This document shows, piece after piece, positions 23,403-34,989 of a stretch of 64,000 nt of DNA. The notes under the pieces were generated by a model. The model worked only from the letters and a program-made list of their open reading frames with translations. It was not told the DNA's origin and did no database searches. A program made the position numbers and the translations under genes. Source of the stretch: Camarhynchus parvulus (taxonomy: Eukaryota; Chordata; Aves; Passeriformes; Thraupidae); contig NC_044574.1 of the NCBI RefSeq assembly GCF_901933205.1, forward strand, positions 1,056,501 to 1,120,500, read 5' to 3'. Within the stretch, counting starts at the first letter, position 1; each line of letters starts with the position of its first letter.

Positions 23403-24728
23403 CCCTGGCCTGCTCTGGGAATGATCCTGGGGCACTGGGAATGAGCCCATGGTATTGGGAATGATCTCTTGGTGTTGGAAATGATCCCTTGGTGTTGGGA
23501 ATGATCCTGCGTGGTGTTGGGAATGATCTTGTGGTGTTGGGAATGATCTCGTGGTATTGGGAATGATCCTTGGTGTTGGAAATGATCTTGTGGTGTTGGG
23601 AATGAGCTCATGGTGTTGGGAATGATCCTGTGGCATCGGGAAATGATCCCATGGTGTTGGGAATGATCCGGTGGCATTGGGAATGATCCTGTGACGTTGG
23701 GAATGATCCCATGGCATTGGGAATGACTCCATGGAGCTGGGAGTGACTCCATGGCACTGGGATTGGCTCCATGGCACTGGGACTGACTCCATGGTGCTGG
23801 GAGTGACTCCATGGCATTGGGAGTGACTCCAGGGTGTTGGGAATGATCCTGTGGCAGTGGGAATGATCCCATGGCAGTGGGAATGACCCCATGGCACTGG
23901 GAACGATCCCAAGGTATTGGGAATGATCCCATGGTGTTGGGAACGACCCCATGGCTTTGGGAATGACCCCATGGCACTGGGAACGATCCCATGGCCTTGG
24001 GAATGATCCCATGGTGTTGGGAACAACCCCGTGGCTTTGGGAATGAGCCCATGGTGTTGGGAATGACTCCATGGCATTGGGAATGTTCCCATGGCAGTGG
24101 GAATGATCCCATGGCACTGGGAATGATCCCATGGTGTTGGGAATGACTCCATGGCATTGGGAGTGATCCCGTGGCATTGGGAATGACTCCATGGAGCTGG
24201 GATTGACTCCATGGCACTGGGACTGATCCCAGTCCATGGCATTGGGAATGACTCCATGGCAGTGGGGGTGACTCCATGGTGTTGGGAATGATCCCGTAGT
24301 GTTGGGAATGACTCCATGGCCTTGGGAATGATCCCATGGCAGTGGGAATGATCCCATGGCACTGGGAATGATCCCATGGTATTGGGAATGATCCCATGGA
24401 ACTGGGAATGATCCCATGGCAGTGGGAATGATGCCGTGGAGCTGGGAATGATCCCATGGTACTGATAATGATCCCATGGTGTTGGGAATGACCCCATGGC
24501 AGTGGGAATGATCCCATGGCAGTGGGAATGACCCCATGGAACTGGGAATGACCCCATGGAACTGGGAATGATCCCATGGCAGTGGGAATGATCCCATGGC
24601 ACTGGGAATGACCCCATGGCACTGGGAATGATGCCGTGGAGCTGGGAATGATCCCGTGGTGCTGAGAATGACCCCATGGCACTGGGAATGATGCCGTGGA
24701 GCTGGGAATGCCTCCGTGGCATTGGGGA
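23403..24728. repeat. 20-bp minisatellite, about 66 units
   Basis: The unit is gggaatgatcccatggcact with many one-base variants (gtt, gtg, gga, gtc). Twenty is not a multiple of three, yet the - strand has no stop codon in any frame, giving three overlapping open frames of about 380-470 codons rich in His, Ser, Pro and Gln. Nothing suggests that it is translated. Confidence 0.95.
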
Positions 24729-24954
24729 GCAGGTTTGGAGCCAGGGTCACTCGATCTCGAGGAGTTGAGTTGCTTTGAAAAACCCAACTCTGAAAAATTC
24801 AGCTACACAAATTCAGCTCCAGCTTGGTTGGGCTGGGTGGGTTTGGTTGTGAGGGGTGGGAAGGTGGAGTTGCTGTTTGCAAGCTTGTGGGAGTTTTTTG
24901 GGGTGGATCCTGGAATGCTGAGGGAAGTCCTTCCTGCTGAGGGCTTTGAATCCC

Positions 24955-25110
24955 AGGATGGTTTGGGTTGGAAGGGACCTTAAAAATCATCCCATCCCAC
25001 CCCTGCCTGAGCAGGGACACCTTCCACTATCCCAGGTTGCTCCAAGCCCTGTCCAGCCTGACCTTGGGCACTTCCAGGGATGAGGAGTCCACACCTCTCT
25101 GGGAATTTTA
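24955..25110 (-). mobile_element. CR1 LINE 3' end
   Basis: The 3' terminus tcccaggatggtttgggttg is followed by the standard blocks to ggatgaggagtccacacctc, where the copy is truncated. Confidence 0.85.
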
Positions 25111-25197
25111 GGGTTTGAAGAGTAAGCCCCAAAGCTGCGTCCTGCAGGGTCGAGCCCTCGGTGAAGGGATGCACAGGAGACAGGATTTACATCATCA

Positions 25198-25302
25198 AAT
25201 AATCCCAGGACGGTTTGGGTGGGAAAGGAGTTTAAATCCCATCCCATTCCACCCCCTGCCATGGGCAGGGACACCTCCCGCTGTCCCAGGTCCCCTAAAA
25301 GT
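25198..25302 (-). mobile_element. CR1 LINE 3' end, minimal
   Basis: Only about 100 bp of the 3' terminus (aatcccaggacggtttgggt to cgctgtcccaggtcccc) survive, so this insertion was cut very short. Confidence 0.8.
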
Positions 25303-26549
25303 CTTCTGGACTGCCTGATGACAACCTCAGTGCACAAATGGGTCACTGAGCCAGGCCTGGCCCTGGAGGTGGAGAGGTGCCTCTGCTTGTCCTACCAGCC
25401 AGTCTGGATAGAGAATTCCCACCAGGAGCTGGGAATTCTGCCCTGATGGAATGACGGGGGCGCTCCTGGTCTCGAGGCTGCTGTGGATGAGGGACGTGGC
25501 TGTGCTTGGAGGGAGCTTCACCTGCACGATCCCAGCACTTTGTGTTTGATCCTAAAAGCAGCATCAGCTGTGACCAGGCCTTGGCCCTCCTGCCTGTCTT
25601 TATGCTCCCATGGAGCAGAGCGAGCCAGGATTGGTGGTCCTGGATAACAGAGGCAATCCCACAGGATAACCCCAAGCTGGCCTCGCTTTCCTGGAAACCA
25701 CACCAAAGGGTGGGGGGGGTTGGGTTGGATTTGTCATCTCCTGAGGGCTTTAGGCTTCCCTCAGCCCTGCTTCTGTCAGTTTTCTGAGGGCACCACGGGT
25801 GTCACCCGGCCTTTGATGTGGGGAACTCATCCCTTTGTGGGGAACAGAGCCCCCAGACCCAGCAGTGCTCCTCTGCAGGTCGGGTTTGATCCTTCCTGTG
25901 CCACAGCACATCCATGGAAGGGTTGTTCTGCTGCACCCCGGCCCGGGGAGATGCTGGGAATGAGTGGGGAGTTCCTTTGGATAATCCCGAGTTTCTCCGG
26001 AGCTGCTTCCTCTGGGCCTCCCCCCAGCCCTGCCTTTCGCTCGCAGTGAAACCCAAACCTCGCTGTCTTCACGGAGCTGAGGAAAATTCGATATTTCTCA
26101 CTTCTGGGTCACCTCAGTCCAGATCGTTTCCTGCCGGGAGCGGGGGGTTGGGAATGCCCTGGTGGGGATGGAGATGGAAAAGCCATTCCTGTTCCTCCCG
26201 GCGTGTGCAGGGCCTGGCTCCAGCATCACTCCTTCACTCCGGGCTCAGGGCACTCCTGTTCCTGCTGCAGGGGGAATGTGCCCATCACAGATCGGGATTT
26301 GGCTCCTGTGTTCCCGCAAAGGGAAGGGAACAAAGCTCCACTGAGTGAATGTGAGGCCATTCAGGCAGAAATCCCTGGAAAGTCTCGTCCAATTTAAAAC
26401 TCCCCCCGCGAAAATCCTCAAAGGTGAAGATTTCTCAAGGTCCCAGTTGCTCCTGGTGGGCTGGAAACATTTTATGGCTTTGGGAGCGTCCTCTGGCTGC
26501 TTTTTAGGATATCTGGGAATTGGGACATACAAATTTTTCCTTTTTTTTC
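25303..26549. other. Unique intronic DNA
   Basis: GC-rich, with no array or supported exon. The open frames here are short and lack splice context. Confidence 0.5.
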
Positions 26550-26745
26550 ATTCAGAGAGTGGGGAGGCCCTGGCACAGGGTGCCCAGATTTGCTGAGGCT
26601 GCCCCTGGATCCCTGGAAGTGTCCAAGGCCGGGGTGGACACTGGGGCTTGGAGCCACCTGGGATAGGAGAAGGTGTCTCTGGGGGTGGAATGGGATGGGA
26701 TTTATGGTCACTTCCAACCCAAACTGTTCCTGTATTCTGTGATTT
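26550..26745 (+). mobile_element. CR1 LINE 3' end
   Basis: Sense is +. It begins gagagtggggaggccctggc and ends aacccaaactgttcctgtat then tctgtga. It preserves the older wording gggtgcccagatttgctgag. Confidence 0.85.
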
Positions 26746-28496
26746 TCCCAGCTGGTGCTTGGACTTTAATCCAGGTCAAAATTCTTCTCTTGATAAATCA
26801 GTTTATTTGCATTAAAAGTGCAAAATCAAAGCTTGGGAGGTAAATTTCCTGTGGGGCTCCTCGTCCTCGAGCGATGACGGAGGCACAGATTTCCTTTATT
26901 TCTAAATAACTGGAATTTATGAAATCTTATCAACATTTGGTTTGGATCTTATCAATATTGATACCTGGTCCTGCTGTGCTCCCACACAGGGAAGATTGAT
27001 CGCTGTTGGAAAACAGAGGTGGGACCAAGGTTGGTGATCCTCAGAGAGCACTTCCATGGATCCTTGGTGGCACCAGCTCCACGTCCAGGCTGAAATCTCG
27101 TGTGTTTCACTCTGAGGGCTGGGGCAGGGGAGTCCAGGGCTGGCAGCAGCATCCTCCAGCTCGTTATCCCAGATTTCCCTCTCCCATGACCGCCTGTGCT
27201 CTCCAGGCCCACTCCACCCTGCTTAACGAGCCGTGTCCAGCTCAGGGCTCCATCCAAAGCTGCGCCTTTTCCCGCTCTTTGATTCTCCCCTCTCCAGAAG
27301 GAGAAGGATTACATAAACTGGAGGGTTTAATGAGTGCACTGGGCTTGCTTTTGGGGGAATTTCCAGTGGATTCGGGGTTATAACTTCATTAGGCCTCGGT
27401 TGGGAAACTCATGGCAGCGCTGGGCGGGCCCGACCCCGACCCTTTGTTGTGTTCTCTTCTGAAGGACCGAGCGCTCCCGCCCCTTTTTGAAGTCTTAATT
27501 CCCTTTATGGGATGTTGCAAGGCCTTTCTATAGAGCGCTGCCTCTGAAGTCCGAAAATGCCGGTGCCAGAAATGCCCCTTTCCCCACCGGCCTCGCGTCC
27601 TGACGTCGGGAGCAAAACTTTGTCCCGGGCAGTGTCCACCCAGACCTTTCCCTCTGGGGCTTTGTTGCAAAAATTCCCATTGTTGGGATTGATCCCTGAA
27701 GAGATTTTGTTTTTTTAAAGGAATGGGGTTGGGAGTCCCCTGGCTCAGCTGGGAGGAGCGCTCGGAGTAAATAAACTCCAGGGCTACTCCTGCTTTCCAG
27801 CCACTAGAGGTCAAGGTTGTGCTGTGGGATAGCACGTCCCACAAGGATTCACATCCCCATCCAAGGATTCGCTCCTGTTCCTGCTGCAGCCGCCTCCAGG
27901 GGCAGCTTTGTACAGGGAATTTTGTTATGGATTGCCCAGCTCATTAGTTAATTCAGAGCTGATTGTGTGTGCTCGGGGCGAGGAGCACTTTGAGGTAGAT
28001 TTTCCAAGGAATGGGATGTCCATGCCTGGATTTTTCAAGGAATGGGGTCTTCATGCCATGCTTGGATTTCAATATTCCTCAGGTGTAGGAATTACTCCAG
28101 TGTTCAGTCCCTGGTGGGGTTTTGCTTCCCAAGGGGAGATTCCAAAGGGATTTCCAGGCTGGCAAAAAATCAAAGCTGCTCCTGAATTATTTTTTGGGTG
28201 GGATATTAAAACTTCCAAGTTTTGAGAAGGAAATAATCTGGGAGGTTTGCGCACAGATTGAGCACGCTTTGTGCTCTCTGCAGTTCAGGTAGCAGAAGTA
28301 ATTAATAATTAGAGATTTTTAATAGTAATTAATAATGTTTAATTCTCCCTTGGTGTCGCTGACAGCTGAATCTCCAACAGGTTTAATGGTTTTCCTGCTT
28401 CTAAATCCAGGCTGCCACATTCCCATGGGGAAGGGGATGGGCCCCTTCTGCCACCTCAGAGAATCCTGGAATTCCAGAATGTCCAGGAGCTACCTG
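26746..28496. other. Unique intron with conserved-looking block
   Basis: The stretches 26760-26990 and 27375-27790 are repeat-free. The second has ttcattaggcctcggttggg, cctttttgaagtcttaattc and cctgacgtcgggagcaaaac, the last holding a CRE-like TGACGTC at about 27601. It is a candidate conserved noncoding or regulatory block, inferred only. Confidence 0.35.
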
Positions 28497-28567
28497 GGCT
28501 TGTGGAAAGTGTCCTTGCCCATGGAATGAGAGGATCCTGAAGATCCTGTCCATGATTCCATGATTCC
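28497..28567 (+). mobile_element. CR1 LINE 3' terminus, minimal
   Basis: About 70 bp: ggaaagtgtccttgcccatg leading to ccatgattccatgattcc, the duplicated terminal octamer typical of CR1. Confidence 0.65.
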
Positions 28568-29475
28568 CACATAGCTTTCTCCTGATACATAAAAACTCCA
28601 CAGCATAATACGGGGAGGAATCTTCTAAATCTGTGCCTAAATCTGTATAAATTCCAGGTTTTCCGAGTGTTTATTTTCCAGTTGCACCAGCTCACAAACC
28701 CACGTGTCCAGCAGGGCCACATCCATGGGATTGGCCTTTTCCCCCTGGTTTTGGCTGGGATTTGACCCCTCGTGTGTTCGTGCCATTCCCATTCCCTGCC
28801 CTTGGGTTTGAACTTGATGAGCTCCCGAACAAGTGGGGCTGAACCACTTTTCCTGTCGATTATTGTGCTCCATATCAAAGGAAAAAAGAGTGGAATTTTT
28901 GCGGGAGGGCACAGTGTGACCTCAGCTGCCAGACAACCCCAGAACGCCTGGGATAACTCCGCGTGTTCCCAGCCCTCCGTCCCGCTGCTTCCAGCACGTT
29001 TTCCTTGAGCACCTTTTACAGCTCGTTCCGCACATCAGCGACGTGCAATTAAACCCTCCTGGGCTCCCACAAAAATGCTTTCAGGAACCTCTGGGGTCCA
29101 GATGTGGAATGTTTTGTGCCGCCACGGCTGGGGAAAGAGGAACAAACCCAGCAGTTCAGGAGGTCCCTGTGACAGTCACCACATGGCCCGCGGGCCAATA
29201 TCGCTGCAGCTGGGCCGTAAACGGATCAATGTGGCAGCACGGGGACCGGGGCGCTGGGATTTGGAAAGAGTCAGGAGCGTGTTTGGATTGTTGCATAATC
29301 CCTGGCCTGCTTTGCAAATGGATCTGGGAATATCTGGCTCGGGGGGAAAGGCGACGTGTCGGAATTCCGCCGAGAGCGTGGCGCCTCCGGCCTCCTTTGT
29401 CCCCGTTCAGGGCTGGCTGCTCCTCGTGCCTGAAAACCAAGTTAAATCCCAGGTGGAATCTGTGTTTGCTCCTAG
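28568..29475. other. Unique intron upstream of the first EXOC6B exon
   Basis: Repeat-free with several CpG, for example ggcccgcgggccaatatcgc near 29188. It ends in the acceptor tgtttgctcctag. Intronic splicing signals or a conserved element may lie here, but I cannot show either. Confidence 0.4.
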
Positions 29476-29652
29476 GCGCAGCAGCAGAGGAACCTGGACA
29501 ACATCGTGTCCCAGCAGCCCAGGATTGGCGGGGGGAAGAAATCCAAGAAGGAGTTCAGCGCCAGCTCCGAGCTGGAGGTGAAGAACACCAGCCCCATGTC
29601 GGAGCAGGATTCGGGGATCCTGGATGTGGAGGATGAGGATGAGGAGGAAGAG
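29476..29652 (+). CDS. EXOC6B: EXOC6B exon, acidic linker region
   Basis: This is an internal coding exon of the exocyst subunit EXOC6B (Sec15-like). In the exocyst, Sec15 binds Rab GTPases on secretory vesicles and helps tether them to the plasma membrane. The exon is 177 bp, exactly 59 codons, phase 0 at both ends, between acceptor ttgctcctag and donor gtaaac. The product starts AQQQRNLDNIVSQQPRIG, has a lysine-rich stretch GGKKSKKEF, then SPMSEQDSGILDVEDE and a run of acidic residues. From memory, mammalian EXOC6B has the same 59-codon length with AQQQRNLDNIV, QQPRIG and SEQDSGILDVEDE, whereas the paralogue EXOC6 differs strongly here. That makes the B identity secure. The middle (about residues 19-38) has diverged from mammals, as expected for a flexible linker. 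I did not find the preceding exon in the window. Confidence 0.95.
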
Positions 29653-30624
29653 GTAAACACCAAACTGGGCGCTGTGCGGTGCCTGTGGTGTCTCAAGGGG
29701 TTTGCTCCTTGCTCATGGGGGAGTCCTGAAGGTGCAGAAGAGGCTGGAGAACGTGGGATGTGTCTCAAAATTTGGTTATTTTGTGGTTTTCTCCCTATTC
29801 CCATAACTGGGCTCAGCAGAGAGGCCAAGGATTGGGAACTGCCCACGCCAGTCTGTCCCAGCACCTTGGTGCTGCTGGAGAACATCCATCCCTCATGGAA
29901 ACATTGCTCCATAACCCAAATTTTGGCCTTTTCCTTTGTCCTGGTCTGTCTTTGGATAAGGGGTTGTGTCAGGATGAGAGGTGGAAACTTGAATTCCTTC
30001 ATGTGCTCCCTTCTTCCCTTCCCTTCCTGCTGCAGCTTCCTGGGACCTGACAGAGGGGTTTGGGAACCTCATAACCTGGGGGTGGTGTTGGTTTTTCCTT
30101 CCTCCCAGTGCTGGTTCACCTGGGATTTGGGATATTTCCCATGGATTGAGCCTCGTGTCTCAGGAAAGGCAGCTCAGAGATCCAGACCTGCAGTGCAGGA
30201 CCTGGGGGATTGAGCCTTTGGATGTGTCCATCATTCCTTGGGGTGCAGCCGTGTCCTGGACCTTCTGGGAAGTTCTGTCTGCCCCTCTGGATGGTTTTTC
30301 CTGTTTGTTGAAACCTCTTTTGTCAGGAAAATGATGTTTTCAGCTGCAGCCAGTCCCTGGGCTGGGGGGTGTCGGTCACCCTGACCATGACAGCAGACAG
30401 GGAGGGGACCAAGGACAGGCTGGACATTTGAAGTTGGGGTTGTTTGAGTGGTTCTGGGCTTTGTTCTCTCCCTGCGAATCCATTCCCTCCTTTCCATGGC
30501 TGCTGTGCATCCAGAGCAGAGCCAGGTCACACCTTCCTCCATGGGGATGGGATTGTGGGCTCAGCCCTGAGCCCTCCTGGGCCTGCTCTGGGACCCTCTG
30601 GGTGGGCTCCACATTCCTACATCA
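29653..30624. other. EXOC6B intron, unique part
   Basis: Start of the 6.5 kb intron between the two recognised exons. A G/T-rich unique stretch follows the donor. No other exon is seen. Confidence 0.6.
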
Positions 30625-31020
30625 GCATGGAATGAGGCCCCGGAGCTGCTGCAGGGCTGGAGCCAGGCTGGCAGAGCTGGGAATGTTCCCCTGGAGAAGG
30701 GAAAACTCCAGGGAATCCCCAGAGTCCCTGCAGGGGCTGCAGGAGAGCTGGAGAGGGACTGGGGACAAGGCCTGCAGGGACAGGAGCCAGGGAATGGCTC
30801 CCACTGGGAAAGGGGAGATTGGGCTGGGATCTTGGCAAGGAATTCCTGGCTGGGCTGGAATTCCCAGATTTGCTGGGGCTGCCCCTGGATCCCTGGCAGT
30901 GCCCAAGGCCAGGCTGGATCCACCTGGATCAGCGGGAGGTGTCCCTGCCCATGGATGGGGTGGATGGGATGAGTTTGAGGTCCCTTCCCACCCAAGCCAT
31001 TCCATGATTCCATGGTTCTG
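30625..31020 (+). mobile_element. CR1 LINE 3' fragment
   Basis: Sense is +. It begins with ggccccggagctgctgcagg and ends ccaagccattccatgattcc. It lies in the EXOC6B intron in the sense direction. Confidence 0.85.
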
Positions 31021-31249
31021 GCCTGTCCCAGGCAGGTGAGCCCCATCTCTGGGTGTGCTGGCTCTTTGGTGGCCTCACAGGGGGTGACCCTGCAGTGGCG
31101 ATGGGCAGGAGGGGCTGTCCCCAGCCCAGTCCCTGTCCCTGGATGGGCAGTGGCCGCTCTCCATGGTGATGAACAGCGGGGAGGGAGGGCAGCAGCCATG
31201 GGACCCCTGGGTGCACCTGGCCAGGTGTCCTGGAGGAGATGCCATAGGG

Positions 31250-31975
31250 AATATGCCATGGAGGTGCCCCCATAGAGGAGCCCCCATGGAGGAGATCCTG
31301 TGATGGAGCCCCCATGGAGGAGATCCCATGGAGGAGATGCCATGGATGAGCCCTGTGGAAGAGATCCCATGGAGGAGATCCCATGGATGAGATGCCATGG
31401 AGGACATCCCATGGAGGAGATGCCATGGATGAGCCCCTGTGGAAGAGATCCCATGGAGGAGATGCCATGGAGGAGATGCCATGGGGAGTATCCCACAGAG
31501 AATATCCCATGGAGGAGATCACGTGGAGGAGATCGAATGGAGGAGATCCCTTGGAACAGCCCCCATGGTGGAGATCCCATGGAGGAGATGACATGGAGGA
31601 GCCCCCATGGAGATCCCATGGGGAATATCCCCTGGAGGAAATCCCATAGAGCAGTTCCCATGGAGGAGACCCCATGGAGGAAATCCCATGGGAAATAGCC
31701 CATGGAAGAGATCCCATGGAGGAGATCCCATGGGGAATACCTCATGGAGGAGATCCTATGGAGGAGCCCCCATGGACGAGATCCCATGCAGAATATCTCA
31801 TGGAGAATATCCCATGGAGGAGATGCCATGGAGAATATCCCATGAGGAATATCCCCTGGAGGAGATCCCATGGAGCAGTTCCCATGGAGGAGACCCCATG
31901 GAGGAAATCCCATGGGGAATAGCCCATGGAGGAGATGCCATGGAGGAGCCCCATGAGGAGATCCCATGGAGGAGA
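31250..31975. repeat. 14-bp minisatellite, about 50 units
   Basis: The unit is atcccatggaggag with variants atgccatggaggag and atcccatggggaat. Nearly every unit contains CCATGG (an NcoI site and an ATG). The period is not a multiple of three, yet long open frames exist on both strands because the units hold few stops. Confidence 0.95.
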
Positions 31976-32024
31976 GAAAAGCGAGCAGTCTGTTCCTGAT
32001 CAGCTTTGAGTTCCCCGTGTTCCT

Positions 32025-32250
32025 TCCTCGTAGAATCAGGGAATCTCCTGAATGGAAGGGGATCCACAGGGATCATCCAGCCAACCCCAGGCTGTGCTCA
32101 GACCCCCCAAAATCCCACCCTGGGCATCCCTGGAGCTCTGTCCCAGCGCTCCTGGAGCTCTGGCAGCCTCGGGGCCGTGCCCATTCCCTGGGAGCCTGGG
32201 CAGTGCCAGCTCCCTCTGGATGAGGAACCTTTCCCTAAAATCTAGCTCTG
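32025..32250 (-). mobile_element. CR1 LINE, third subfamily type
   Basis: It begins tcgtagaatcagggaatctc, then cagggatcatccagccaacc and, at the far end, ggatgaggaacctttcccta. This is the CR1 type whose 3' end reads ATCATCxAGTCCAACC, distinct from the common copies. Confidence 0.7.
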
Positions 32251-32394
32251 GAACAGCTCCAGGCATTCCCTGTCCCTGGGTCACCAGAGCAAATCCTCCT
32301 GGGGATTTGCTCTTTTTGGAAAGAAAATTATTGATTTATCGGCCAAAAAAATCTGTCAAGTGGAGATGGAGCTATTCCAGTTTTGGACTCTACA

Positions 32395-32612
32395 TGACAA
32401 GAGAGACCTGGAGGGGCTGGAGCGTGCCCAGGGAAGCGACTGGGGCTGGGAAGGGGCTGGAGAATCCCTGAGGAGCTGGGAAGGGGCTGCAGAATCCCTG
32501 AGGAGCTGGGAAGGGGCTGGAGAATCCCTGAGGAGCTGGGAAGGGGCTGCAGAATCCCTGAGGAGCTGGGAAGGGGCTCAGCCTGGAGCACAGGAGGCTC
32601 AGGGAGGACTCT
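32395..32612 (+). mobile_element. CR1 LINE body with 30-bp internal minisatellite
   Basis: CR1 sense sequence (ggaggggctggagcgtgccc) enters about four and a half units of ggagctgggaaggggct joined to ggagaatccctga or gcagaatccctga, then leaves with cagcctggagcacaggaggc. The same 30-bp unit is expanded in the CR1 copy at 47.8 kb. Confidence 0.85.
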
Positions 32613-32780
32613 GAGCTCTCCCCGGAGCCTTCCCTTCTCCAGGTGAACATTCCCAGCTCTGGCTCCAGCTCCCTGATGTCCCCTGGGCTCTCTCCAGCAG
32701 CTTCAGATCCTTTTCCTGAGGACTCCAAAGCTGGATTGGAGCGGAGCCGTGGCTGGGGGCAGCAGTGGAGTTTCAGGGAC
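32613..32780 (-). mobile_element. CR1 LINE fragment, opposite orientation
   Basis: ctccccggagccttcccttc and aacattcccagctctggctc match the - strand copies, so this fragment faces the previous one head to head. The right boundary is uncertain. Confidence 0.6.
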
Positions 32781-33048
32781 AATTCCTGGAGTGTCACCTG
32801 CAGTCCCCCTCCGCTCCATGCCCTGTCCTGGAGCCCTGTGTGTTCTGGGTCCTGTGCCGTGTCCCTGTGCCCCGGCTCATCCACGGGTTCCCATCAGTGG
32901 GACTCTGGGATGGTGCCCACATCCCGGATTTGGCTCCTCTGGAATTCCTGGTGTTCCAGTCTGGGGGGTTTTCACCCGCACCGAGGGGCAGAACCTGTGC
33001 TCGTGTCCTGCTTTTACCCCGGAACCCACCAAGGGTCCAAGGTCCGAA
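32781..33048. other. Unique intronic DNA
   Basis: Short unique stretch before the 19-bp array. No feature seen. Confidence 0.5.
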
Positions 33049-34432
33049 CCCTCAGATCCCAAATTAACCCTCACATCCCAAATTAACCCTTCTAACCCAC
33101 ATTAACCCTTCTATCCCAAATTAACCCTCAGATCCCAAATTAACCTTCCTATCCCAAATTAACCCTCAGATCCCAAATTAACCCTTCTATCCCAAATTAA
33201 CCCTCCGATCCCAAATTAACCCCTATCCCAATTAACCCTCACATCCCAAATTAACCCTCAGATCCCAAATTAACCCTCCTATCCCACATTAACCCTTCTA
33301 TCCCAAATGAACCCTTCTATCCCAAATTAACCCTTGCATCCCAAATTAACCCTCATATCCCAAATTAACCCTTCTATCCCAAATTTACAGTCGCATCCCA
33401 AATTAACCCTTCTATCCCACATTAACCCTTGCATCTGAAATTAACCCTTCTATCCCAAATTAAGCCTCCTATCCCAAACTGACCCTTGCATCCCAAATTA
33501 ACCCCTCCTGTCCTAAATTAACCCTTCTATCCCAAATTAACCCTTCTATCCAAAATTAACCCTTCTATCCCACATTAACCTTCCTATCCCAAGTTAACCC
33601 TCCTGTCCCAAACTAACCCTTGCATCCCAAACAATCCCTTGCTTCCCAAATTAACTCTTATATCCCAAATGAACCCTTCTATCCCAAATTAATCCTTGCA
33701 TCCCAAATTAATCCTCCTGTCCCAAATTAACCCTTCTATCCCAAATTAAGCCTCCTATCCCAAACTAACCCTTGCATCCCAAATTAACCCCTCCTGTCCT
33801 AAATTAACCCTTCTATCCCAAATTAACCCTTCTATCCAAAATTAACCCTCCTATCCCACATTAACCCTTATATCCCAAGTTAACCCTTGCATCCCAAATT
33901 AATCCTCCTGTCCCAAATTAACCCTTCTATCCCAAATCAACCCTTCTATCCCAAATTAACCCTTCTATCCCAAATTAACCCTTGCATCCCAAACTAACCC
34001 TTCTATCCCAAGTTAACCCTTGCATCCCAAATTAAACCTTCTATCCCAAATTAACCTTCCTATCCCAAAATAACTCTCGTATCCCGAATTAACTCTCCTA
34101 TCCCAAATTAACCCTCCTGTCCCAAACTAACCCTTGCATCCCAAACAAACCCTTGCTTCCCAAATTAACTCTTATATCCCAAATGAACCCTTCTATCCCA
34201 AATGAACCCTTCTATCCCAACATAACCCTTGCATCCCAAATTAAACCATCTATCCCAAATTAATCCTTCTATCCCAAGTTAACCCTTGCATCCCAAATTA
34301 ATCCTCCTGTCCCAAATTAACCCTTCTATCCAAAATTAATCCTCCTGTCCCAAATTAATCCTTCTATCCCAAATTAACTCTCATATCCCAAATGAACCCT
34401 TCTATCCCAAATTAACTCTCTCACACCAAATT
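33049..34432. repeat. 19-bp minisatellite with telomere-like core
   Basis: About 72 units of ttctatcccaaattaaccc with variants tcctg, tcaga and ttgca at the start. Each unit contains TTAACCCT, one base off the vertebrate telomeric C-strand pattern TAACCC. There is no long open frame because TAA recurs. Confidence 0.95.
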
Positions 34433-34985
34433 ATCCAAACCCAGAGCAAATCCTCCCTAAACCCTGAGCCATCCCTGTGCTGGTGGCAGCCAGGGCTGCG
34501 GTTTCCATGGCAAACTGGCCTTGCAGGGGTTAAATGTGCTGCAGGGATTGTTTAACCCCACGTGCAGGAGGGATTTGGGTGTTTCCAGAGCCGCCCTGCC
34601 CCGGGAACGTGCCTGCTGCAGGATTTGGGAATGAGATTGGGAGGTTGATGTTGTGTGGACTGGGAAATTTTGGGATAAGATGAATAAATCCTTTGTTCTG
34701 GAAATCAAGGGGAGTAAAAGCCAGGATTGGGCAGGAGGGGGTGTCAGGGGAGCCATCAGTCCTGGCCTGGGGCAGCCCGAGCTCCCGCGGCATCCGCACG
34801 TCCCAAAATTGGGGGATTTATGGATTGTTGGGAGCGCTGGCAGTGCAGCTCTGGCTCAGGACATGCAGGCACTTCTTCAGCGCTGAACTCAGGGAATTTT
34901 GAGATGTGTCTGGATATTGAAATAGCAGATAACCACCCGAACTTGTGAATGTGAGGCAGGGTCACTGTGTGATGTGTTAATCCAG
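34433..34985. other. EXOC6B intron, unique part
   Basis: Unique sequence between the 19-bp array and the next CR1. No feature seen. Confidence 0.5.
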
Positions 34986-34989
34986 CCAG

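Noticed and set aside
23325..24787. Three overlapping - strand open frames of 380-472 codons, His/Ser/Pro/Gln rich
   Set aside because: All come from the stop-free 20-bp minisatellite. There is no splice structure, no unique domain, and the same content appears in every frame.
30561..31967. - strand open frame of 468 codons
   Set aside because: It is the 14-bp CCATGG array fused by chance to the antisense of a CR1 copy.
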